Below are positions 1 through 8,136 of a stretch of 64,000 nt of DNA, in pieces. The position numbers and the translations under genes were made by a program. Source of the DNA: Ipomoea triloba (taxonomy: Eukaryota; Streptophyta; Magnoliopsida; Solanales; Convolvulaceae). The notes beneath the pieces are model-generated. The model was not told the DNA's origin. It did no database searches and was given only the letters and a program-made list of their open reading frames with translations. Positions within the stretch are counted from its first letter, which is position 1. The number at the start of each line of letters is the position of its first letter. The stretch covers positions 7,101,354-7,165,353 of the forward strand of contig NC_044929.1 in the NCBI RefSeq assembly GCF_003576645.1, read 5' to 3'.

Positions 1-25
1 AGTTTCTCCCAAATCATTGTGTTAG

Positions 26-747
26 TAAAAGTAGTGGAGCATTCACCAAGTTAAATTGTAAATTTCATACCCATCATATACACAAGTCGGGTTAATTAAC
101 AGTTGTGTGTTGTTAGAGAGGAGTTAATTACTGCGCAGGTCTATCATCACATGCACCATTTCCTCTCTTATTAACATGAATACAACCCAAATAGAACTAA
201 TTCGATCACATTTAGTTTGTTTATGTGCAAGCTAGCTACAATCAAATTCTAATAGCTCAAACTCTAAGGAATTCATGTTTGATGTTAAATTATATACAAT
301 TTTAATAGGGAAAACAAATCCAACTAACACATATAAATGAAAATTTAGGATAAAATGGCTAACCAAATTGGTTTTTTTTTTTAAATTTTTAAAGTAGTGT
401 ATATTTTGTATTTTTTTTATATAATATGATACGAATAAAAAAATGACTTCTAGCTGATTTTTTATTGTTTACAATTTTAATGTTTTTTTAGTAAAATATG
501 ATGCTAATTGATGAAAATAAAGAAAGAAGAGAAATTATGATCTAATGAGTAAAAATGTAATCCATTTATCTCCACAATATATAATTTAAAAGTAATTACA
601 GTACTAAGCGTGCATGGTGATAATCAATATTTAAGAGATGAAGGAAATCATTTTCCCCTCACTTCCCGTTGTTATTACTCTCCTGTCACAAACCCGATTA
701 AACGATACTCGTTTATAAATGCCAATGCCACTATTTGGGCATTAAAA
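26..747. repeat. Upstream copy of a segmental tandem duplication (units A1+B1)
   Basis: Positions 26-172 (unit A) match 743-900, and 173-747 (unit B) match 2469-3042, nearly base for base. The order A1-B1-A2-B2 shows that one segment of about 720 bp was duplicated in tandem. The A2/B2 copy was later split by 901-2468. The B1/A2 junction lies at a short shared AAAAG, suggesting a microhomology join. B1 ends inside the coding sequence of the PMEI-like gene, so this copy carries only the 3' tip of the gene. Confidence 0.85.
610..747 (-). pseudogene. Truncated 3' end of a duplicated PMEI-like gene
   Basis: Read on the minus strand, this segment encodes about 18 codons matching the C-terminus of the intact gene at 2975-3577 (the block starting FNAQIVALAF). 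A few substitutions are present, and the stop of the intact gene is changed, so the frame reads on. Nothing upstream of that block is present, because the duplication breakpoint cuts the gene. It is a fragment with no promoter, signal peptide or cysteine scaffold, and is not expected to be functional. Confidence 0.8.
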
Positions 748-900
748 GTAGTGGAGCATTCACCAAGTTAAATTGTAAATTTCATACTCATCATATACAC
801 AAGTCGGGTCCTATTTTAATTGACACTTGTGTGTTGTTAGAGAAGAGTTAATTACTGCGCGGGGTCCAATCATCACATGCACCATTTCCTCTCTTATTAA
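743..900. repeat. Downstream copy of duplicated unit A (A2)
   Basis: Matches 26-172 with scattered substitutions and small indels. It ends exactly where the 901-2468 insertion begins; the first copy continues directly into unit B at the equivalent point. Confidence 0.8.
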
Positions 901-906
901 ACCAAA

Positions 907-1091
907 GAGTTAATTATCAAAATAGTCCCTTGACTATAAGAAATTATAAATCTGGTCTCGAGTAACTAAACAAACAAATGAATAAATTGATAAATATTTG
1001 TAAAGTTGAGGACTTAATTAAGAAAAAAAATCAATGACCAAATTAGTAATTTCACTATAGTCAAGGTTCCATTTTGGTAATTAAAACCCTT
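907..1091. mobile_element. Small foldback MITE
   Basis: The left end (GAGTTAATTATCAAAATAG, then a CCCTTGACTATA stretch) is the inverted complement of the right end, which carries TATAGTCAAGG, CATTTTGGTAATTAAAAC. It belongs to the same general class as the larger foldback elements in the window. It sits at the left edge of the block that splits the duplicated segment. No clear target-site duplication was found. Confidence 0.55.
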
Positions 1092-1421
1092 AATTCATTT
1101 AGTTTTAATATGATACATGTATATATAATTGATCATGCAATTTGAACAAACATTGAATTAATCGTGCATAAGTACATATTATAACGCAAATTATTTCATG
1201 GAGCCGGGTCCACCTTTTTTGAATGTAAACAATTTATCTTTTAAAAATTGTATACTACAAACACGCAATGTGAATGTTCACAATTTACATACTAAATATT
1301 AACAATTTACCTTTTAAAAATTCACAATTTATATACGAACACAGAATAACACAACTTTCGCAACTCCAATACTAAAAATACTACACAGTTTAGGACCAGC
1401 AGTTCACCTTGCAGTGTGGAC

Positions 1422-2071
1422 ATTGTTGAAAAAATCGCTAGGTGCTCCATAGGCGCTCGGGGAGCGCCTAGCGCCTAGGACGCCTAGCCGGGGATTAATC
1501 GGCGCCTAGGCGTCCGTGTATTTTTTTTATTTTATTTTTTATTTTTTAAAAATTTGTATAAGTATTTTTAATTTTTTAAAGACTAATAATTATAAATTAT
1601 ATAATGCTTTAATAGTTAATACTAAAATATTAAATATTAACCTAAAAAATATCTAAAGTTTGTATAATTTAGGATTATTTCGCTCAAAACGATGTTGTTT
1701 TGAGTGAAATAATTAATAACCCATTAAAAAAAAAAAGAATAATACTTAATCGACCGACTAGAAGGCCTAGTCGGTGCCTAAGCGGTGCTTTGGCGGACCT
1801 TAGGCGGCTTAGGCGGTCGCATAGCCGGCCAGTCGCCTAGACCATCATTTAATGTGACCTAGACCACCATTTAATGTGATACGCTAGGCGGTCGACCAAC
1901 GCCTAACGCCTAGGCGGTGCTTTGGCGGACCTTAGGCGGTCGCCTAGCCGGCCAGCCGCCTAGACCACCATAACCTAGACCACCATTTAATGTGATACGC
2001 TAGGCGGTCGACCAACGCCTAACGCCTAGGCGGGGATTAATCGGCGCCTAGGCGGGATTTTTGCAACACTG
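1422..2071. mobile_element. MULE-like foldback element, GCCTAGG-rich family, copy 1
   Basis: The element begins ATTGTTGAAAAAATCGCTAG and ends with the inverted form (GATTTTTGCAACACTG). It is flanked by a perfect 9 bp direct repeat AGTGTGGAC at 1413-1421 and 2072-2080; 9 bp is the Mutator-superfamily target-site duplication. The interior is rich in palindromic GGCGCCTAGGCG blocks and includes a CTCAAAACGATGTTGTTTTGAG palindrome that recurs in other copies (near 43250 and 51255). Internal segments repeat around 1830-2035. No coding capacity is seen. Confidence 0.75.
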
Positions 2072-2130
2072 AGTGTGGACCTTGCTCCATGGTATAACAA
2101 CCCATATTATAACAAATAGATATAGGCAAA

Positions 2131-2427
2131 AACTTGTGTGGTCTCACCATGAGACGGGTCGGGTCGGGTCAAGATGCAAATGTAACACTTATATCAAATG
2201 CCATACTTATATGCTCAAATGTAAATGTAATACTTAGAAAATACAATACTTTTACATTTCGATTTAAAAGTATTACATTTTTCCTCAAAAGTATTATATT
2301 TGATTAGTGTTATATTTGAGCATATAAGTGTGAAATTTGCACATATAAGTATGACATTTGCATGGTGCTTTGACCCGACCCGACACGTCTCATGAATAAG
2401 GATCCGTGAGACGGTCTCACACAAGTG
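2131..2427. mobile_element. MITE with ACTTGTGTGAGACCGTCTCAC termini, copy 1
   Basis: The left end (ACTTGTGTGGTCTCACCATG, then GAGACGGGTCGGGTC) is the inverted complement of the right end, which finishes GAGACGGTCTCACACAAGT. Related copies are at 14544-15100 and 58457-58916. The AT-rich interior carries repeated ATACTTATAT-type motifs. It lies inside the block that splits the duplicated segment. Confidence 0.7.
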
Positions 2428-2468
2428 TGACCCATAGATATAATATCTACACTTGAAGGCCTTAATTC

Positions 2469-3042
2469 AACATGAATACAACCCAAATAAAACTAATTCG
2501 ATCACATTTAGTTTGTTTATGTGCAAGCTAGCTACAATCAAATTCTAATAGCTCAAACTCTAAGGAATTCATGTTTGATGTTAAATTATATACAATTTTA
2601 ATAGGGAAAACAAATCCAACACATATAAATGAAAATTTAGGATAAAATGGCTTAAAAATTGGTTTTTATTTTTTAATTTTTAAAGTTGAGTGTATATTTT
2701 GTAATTTTTTTTTATATTACGATACGAATAAAAAAAAATGACTTCTAGCTGATTTTTTATTGTTTACAATTTTAATGTTTTTTAGTAAAATATGATGCTA
2801 ATTGATGAAAATAAAGAAAGAAGAGAAATTATGATCTAATGAGTAAAAATGTAATCCATTTATCTCCACAATATATAATTTAAAAGTAATTACAGTACTA
2901 AGCATGCATGGTGATAATCAATATTTAGGAGATGAAGGAAATCATTGTCCCCTCACTTCTCGTTGTTATTACTCTCATGCCACAAACCCGATTGAACGAT
3001 ACTCGTTCATAAATGCCAATGCCACTATTTGGGCATTAAAAG
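2469..3042. repeat. Downstream copy of duplicated unit B (B2), merging into the PMEI-like gene
   Basis: Matches 173-747 closely. In this copy the homologous sequence continues past 3042 into the complete PMEI-like coding region, whereas the upstream copy stops there and joins unit A2. Confidence 0.85.
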
Positions 3043-3577
3043 ATGCATCCGCCTTTGCATGGAACTCGGCCCAAAGACCACCTTGTCTCTCGGCAGCGGA
3101 GAACTTGCATTGTCCCATCGCCTTAGCAATATTGTTGTCCATATTTTTCCCCACCACATCAACAGAGAGCTTCTTGAACGCAACATTGACGTAAACTTCC
3201 CCAACTGTTTTAATGAGAACGCTCATTGATTCCCAGCAGCTCTTCAAATCTTTGAGCTCTCCCTTGCTCAAAGATTTATTAGAATCTATTTTGCTCTCGA
3301 AATCCTCGACGACTTTGGCCTTCTTGCGAGCTTCATTTACAACGATGGCCGCGGCTTCCCGCTTCCCAGAGTGGGCGAGGAGGCTGGCTTTGCCAGCGAG
3401 GAAGTCGCGAGCGCAAAATGTGACCAAGGAGCGACCGCCTAGGCCGGGGCCTAGGGCTTCAGAGCATGCCTTGACAAGTCGGGTTTTGTCGGAAGGGGAA
3501 GGTGAATGGTGAGCAGTGGCTATGGTGGCTGCCACGAAGAGGATGAAGAAGATAGATGGAAGGGTGGCAGAGGCCAT
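2975..3577 (-). CDS. PMEI-like (invertase/pectin methylesterase inhibitor domain) secreted protein
   Basis: Intronless reading frame of 200 residues from the chosen start. The first about 22 residues form a typical signal peptide (MASATLPSIFFILFVAATIA). The mature part is helix-rich with spaced cysteines in a divergent PMEI arrangement: an early Cys pair, an AxxVVxEAxxxA helix, an LKSCWESM block, then a Gly-Gln-Cys block and an N-x-x-I-x-x-LAF C-terminal helix. Proteins of this family bind pectin methylesterases or acid invertases in the apoplast, and the signal peptide fits that location. An in-frame ATG lies 21 codons upstream (3640), but it is only about 20 bp from the TATA box at 3657-3664 and so would probably precede the transcription start. 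I therefore chose 3577. The family call rests on pattern, not a search, and the copy is divergent. Target enzyme unknown. Confidence 0.68.
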   Translation of the reverse strand: MASATLPSIFFILFVAATIATAHHSPSPSDKTRLVKACSEALGPGLGGRSLVTFCARDFLAGKASLLAHSGKREAAAIVVNEARKKAKVVEDFESKIDSNKSLSKGELKDLKSCWESMSVLIKTVGEVYVNVAFKKLSVDVVGKNMDNNIAKAMGQCKFSAAERQGGLWAEFHAKADASFNAQIVALAFMNEYRSIGFVA

Positions 3578-3656
3578 GTTATTAGGTAGATTGATGGGAC
3601 AGAGATAGAAAATATGTGGAGATATGGGGTGATTTTTCATGCATGGTATTGTGGAG

Positions 3657-3664
3657 TTTATATA
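3657..3664 (-). promoter_or_regulatory. TATA box of the PMEI-like gene
   Basis: The minus strand reads CTATATAAAC here, a strong plant TATA box. A start of transcription about 30 bp downstream would fall near 3630, leaving a short leader before the ATG at 3577 and excluding the ATG at 3640. Confidence 0.65.
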
Positions 3665-3699
3665 GAAAAAAATTCACATGTTGGTAGGAGAATGTGATG

Positions 3700-4905
3700 G
3701 ATATGAGAAAGTATAGGTAACAATATGAAGAATGATTCTTTAAATTTTAATTCACTCATGCTTTGAGTGAATTAAATTTGTTCATTCCCCACCCACACAT
3801 CAATTTCAACAACCTAATGAATTGAAATACAAATAATACAATATAAAGAATGCACTACTGAAGAAATTGGAACCAATTTAATTTGAAGTTTTGTCATGGG
3901 ATACAGAATCCTTGAACTTCTTTTTTTTTTTTTAACATTATTTATTTATTGTAGTTACTACTCCGTATAATTATGAATTCAATACATGATAGGATTGAGT
4001 ATGATTGATGATAAAGCCATAGGAGCAGTGGAAAATTATATTGAGAATCATAAATAAATTTTTATTTTTAATATATTGATGATACATTATTTATATATTT
4101 ATATATTAAAAATTTATTATTTGATAGTATACCAAATAATTTATTTTTCTAGCTTACTCAAACAATATACCTTAAAAAATAAATATTTAATATATTAAAA
4201 ATTTCCCTTATGTTAGTAGTTCACCTTACAAGATGAACGATGATTCATAATAATTAAATGATTGTAACTGGGCAAACTAGTTTTGTCATCTCCATCGTTT
4301 TAATCATGCCCTTTCATGAGCAATCATGGGCATTATTGTGTGGACGTTCTGTGGAGTAAATAAAAAGTACATTCTTTGTGTACATAAAATATATTATTTG
4401 AATATTGAAAATACATTATTTTGTATACTATCAAATTAATAATGTACGTAAACACTGTATAATAAATATGAATTAAACATTTAACATAATACACAGAATT
4501 CATGTTCATAATGCACAAAATTCATATATGTTTATAATGCACAAAATTCATGTTCATTATATTGTGTTTATGTGTAGGCGTATTATGAACATGAATTCTG
4601 TACATTATAAAGTCAAATTCTGTTTATTGGATCAGGGTCCATAGTGCACTGTTGACCCTGGTCCCTGGTCCACGATATAACAATTGCATTACCCCAACAA
4701 CACCAATTAGGTTTTACAAGAATTAGAATTTACATATAAATGTTTATATGAATTACTTATGATACTACAAAAAATTATATAAATTTAGTAAATTCTCTTT
4801 TGAAAACGTCTCAAGGGTCTCAATTTCTTAGACGCGTCAAATCCAAAAATTTGAGTACTATGATATATGGGCTTACCCAATGGTGAGTGACCGCATGCCC
4901 ACACG

Positions 4906-4908
<3 letters not shown>
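3700..4908. other. AT-rich intergenic sequence without a gene
   Basis: No supported coding frame. Between about 4370 and 4680 there are inverted ATGAACATGAATT / AATTCATGTTCAT motifs, followed by a GGTCCA-rich palindromic segment (4625-4675). That segment resembles others near 1390-1440, 2070-2095, 34980-35020, 35385-35405 and 39215-39245, and is probably a small dispersed element family. Confidence 0.4.

Positions 4909-5002
<94 letters not shown>
4909..5002. repeat. Compound microsatellite (CT)n(TA)n
   Basis: About 46 bp of CT dinucleotides followed directly by about 47 bp of TA dinucleotides. The only overlapping reading frame is a low-complexity product of the repeat. Confidence 0.95.
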
Positions 5003-5003
<1 letters not shown>

Positions 5004-5304
5004 GCTATTATTATTCACTTATTATATAAATTTATATATCTTGTATAATTAAAAAAGCATAATGAATTGAACTTAGGGATGACAATTTCAATCCGTCCCG
5101 CGAATATTCACCCGAATTCGACCAGCATGGATCAGCTTTTTTTTTTAGTGGGTGGTGGGGCAGTGGTGGGTCTTAAAAAATTAAACTCGCGATGAGTCGG
5201 GTTAATTAGATTCGGGTTGTATGTACAAAATCTGCCTAGAACCCCACCCGACCCATAACATGCGGATGAACTAACAAAGAAACATGATATGAAGAAGTAG
5301 AAGA

Positions 5305-5463
5305 GCGTAGGGGGTGACCCCAACCCAGGTGGTAAGAGTGATCCACCTACCGCCGAGAGGTCGTAGGTTTGAACCTCAAACTCCTGGGTTTGAGTAACCT
5401 AGGTTGTTTTACCTTCTTGTGGTCTTTTGCCGGCTAGGGTCACAGAGCGAGGAAAACAACCTC

Positions 5464-5511
<48 letters not shown>
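5305..5511 (+). mobile_element. tRNA-derived SINE (family 1), copy with long poly-A tail
   Basis: A Pol III A-box-like TGGTAAGAGTG and a B box GGTTTGAACCT lie near the 5' end. A body follows with a CTTGTGGTCTTTTGCCGGCT core, then a pure poly-A run that enters the assembly gap. The core is shared with the copies at 30685-30920, 40440-40610 and 52440-52570. Confidence 0.7.
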
Positions 5512-5555
5512 NNNNNNNNNNNNNNNNNNNNNNNNNNNNNNNNNGGGGGGGGGGG
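5512..5555. other. Assembly gap (33 N) followed by a poly-G run
   Basis: Thirty-three undetermined bases between a poly-A tract of about 45 bp and a run of 11 G. The poly-G is not shared with other SINE copies and looks like a sequencing or gap-closing artefact. Any reading frame crossing this point is spurious. Confidence 0.85.
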
Positions 5556-5719
5556 ACTGGGTAGGCATATATGTATATCAATATCATCACGTGATTTTCA
5601 TCTTTTACCATCTTTAAATCAAGGCATAATTTTAAAAGATATTATCATTAGTTAATTAATATAGTAATAGCATATCTGATTTATTTATTTATTTTAATAA
5701 TGATAATAATCTTTTTAAT

Positions 5720-5955
5720 AATCTGTCAGGAAAATCTTGTTACCGGGTAAAAATGGAAATAAAATAAAATACCTATTCCTAATAGGCTAATACCATGAGG
5801 GTGCTGGTAATAGCTATTACCCTTGCAAGGGTAATAGCTCATTCCCAGGAACAATGTTCCTGGGAATACAGATGTCTACCAAACAACGGAATAGGCTATT
5901 ACTGGGAATGTTATGCCATTCCCTGCCTATTCCGTGAACCAAACATCCCGTAAAT
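5720..5955. mobile_element. Short hairpin-rich MITE-like repeat
   Basis: Contains several perfect short palindromes (GGTAATAGCTATTACC, CCCAGGAACAATGTTCCTGGG) and repeated GGAATAGGCTATTAC / CCAAACA motifs typical of plant MITEs. Ends not defined exactly; no target-site duplication identified. Confidence 0.45.
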
Positions 5956-6297
5956 AACATGCATGTGGCTATGAGTTCCGTTATAAGTGTAGTATAATCT
6001 CGACCACAGCTCTAGTCTTATTTTAATTGACAATTGGACCTACAAACTCGTATCTTGGGTTATCAACTTATGATAAATGGATCAAGTTCATTTAAGTGTG
6101 AATGAAAGTTATAACCTTCATTTATGTCCGTTTTTCTCGTTAAGTCCTTTTTATACATTATGCCATAAAAGTTGTATTATATAATATTTTGGACATATAT
6201 ACCCATACTATTATAATTTCCGTTATCTTTTCCACTATTGTTACTATACACATGTATCCACCATATATTTTCTTATCTTCAATTCTTCTTCTTCTTC

Positions 6298-6343
6298 AAT
6301 AATAATAATAATAATAATAATAATTATTATTATTATTATTATT
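6298..6343. repeat. (AAT)n(ATT)n palindromic microsatellite
   Basis: About eight AAT units run directly into about seven ATT units, making the whole tract a perfect self-complementary palindrome. Confidence 0.9.
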
Positions 6344-6871
6344 TACTACAATTAAACATCTAAATCTAAATAAATTTAAAATTTTAGTATAAAATATTAA
6401 TATTGGCACTTATTTTGCATAAAAAATAGTAGTAATAATAATACTTAATTCTCAGCCAATTGATTAATTGACTTGATAACCATAATGTTTCTTATGAAAG
6501 TAAGGGTATATTTGAAAATCTGAAAAATGATTTCTGAAAAATGTTTTTCAAAAAATGAGTCAGTTTTTAGAAAATATTTTCTTTCCCGTGTTTGGTTGCA
6601 CTTTAGAAAACGATCGTAGTGTGTTTGGATCATTTTCTAGAAAATGAGCATAATGTTATTTTAAAAAAAAATCAATATTATTAAATTTATAATAATAATA
6701 ATAATAATAATAAAACTGGTTTCCGAAGCCAGAAAGTCGGAAACCAAATAGTCTGGTTTCAGGTTTCCAATGGAAACTAGTAAATGATTTTTGTTCGAAA
6801 CCAACGAAGAAGATGGAAAACATGAAAAAAGTTGCTTTGAGTTTTCCGAAAAATGGACTTGTTTTTCCTTT

Positions 6872-7440
6872 AGGGTGTGTTTGGAAAGCAGGAAAATGAC
6901 TTCTGGAAAATGCTTTCTGGAAAATGAGTCATTTTCCGGAAAATGAGTTCATTTTCGGTGTTTGGATGTACTCTGGAAAACTGTCTGTGTGTGTTTGGTT
7001 CATTTTCCGGAAAATGAGTGGAAAATGAGTAGAAATGTATAATTATATATTTTTTATTATTTTATTTAAAATATAAAAATATATAAACTAATAATATTTA
7101 TTAGAAATTAGAAATAATTTTTTTTTTTTACAAAAAAATGTCGCACGAAGCCATTTTCCGTTTCCGGAAAATGACTTCCGGATTTTTTGTCCGGAAGTCA
7201 TTTTCCGGAAAAATGAGCTCATTTTCCATGGTCAACGGAAAATGTTTTCCGTTGACCACATTTTCCGGATATTGCCAAACACCAAAAGCTCGGAAAATGA
7301 TTTCCGGAAATCATTTTTCAGGTTACCAAACACACCCTTAATCGGAAATCAGTTCTGTTGACCATCAATTTCCCCTCCCCCTTACCAAACACTAGAAACC
7401 CGGAAAATGAAAATCATTTTCCGGGTTTCCAAACACAGCC
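6872..7440. mobile_element. Foldback hAT-like MITE with GGGTGTGTTTGG termini
   Basis: The left end GGGTGTGTTTGGAAAGC is complementary to the right end GTTTCCAAACACAGCC. The body consists of GGAAAATGA / TCATTTTCC motifs in both orientations. An internal terminus (GGTTACCAAACACACCC near 7320-7337) shows nesting or a tandem partner. A related fragment lies at about 6487-6660 and a full related element at 59558-59910. No transposase coding is present. Confidence 0.65.
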
Positions 7441-8136
7441 TAAATTAAAACACAGAACTCAATCATGCTAACTCCAAAGTGAAAAAGGATGCACCAACCA
7501 TTGTTCAGAGAAGCCTGAAGAAATCTTACTCTGCTATGAGGCTCTCAATGTGACCATGAAATGTTCATTTTACGCTTAATTTTCTCAAGTTTCTGTCCAT
7601 GTTTAACATTTTAACTGAAAAAAAAAAAATAAAAAAAAAAATAATAAAAAATTAACTCATTTTAATCATCAGCCTTACCAAATCACAAAATTTCCATTCC
7701 TGTTTTCCTAAACCTGGGGATCTTTCACCCTTAGTCTCTACTATGTAATACAGACAGGAATGATAATTGAAACCGCATGATACATATAATGTAACACCTA
7801 ATTGTTTATTTTCTAAAGAGAGATGTTTCATTCAAAGATGTGCACAAGGGTACACTTACATCGAATCATTTCAGCGCCAAAAAGTCCAGCCTGTGGAGTT
7901 CGATTCAACAGATTGCCAACGAGGGAAGGCAATGGTTTGCTCGTGGCTCACAGAGATTCTGCAGTAGTTCTGCTGACTTCTCTAGAGACGAAACAGCATT
8001 TAGGAAGCTTAGCTTGGAACGTTCCCGTGGTTCAACTTTGCAAAAAACCTAATGAACACCGAGAGATGGCTCATGCCCCGTTTAAAATTGAGGTTCAAGG
8101 CCAAATCCAGTTAGCGAGCTCTCTCTGCAGCTCAGT
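7441..8136. other. Intergenic sequence and 3' flank of the receptor-kinase gene
   Basis: Non-repetitive, moderately AT-rich sequence between a MITE and the stop codon of the minus-strand receptor-like kinase. The part adjoining 8137 is probably its 3' UTR. Short frames here look like chance ORFs. Confidence 0.4.

Noticed and set aside
2904..3512. Plus-strand frames over the PMEI-like gene
   Set aside because: They are antisense shadows of the minus-strand coding region and show no domain pattern.
4785..5018. Frame through the (CT)n(TA)n microsatellite
   Set aside because: It encodes only Arg-Glu and Tyr-Ile dipeptide runs.
5404..5655. Frame across poly-A, N and poly-G
   Set aside because: It crosses an assembly gap and encodes only Lys and Gly runs.
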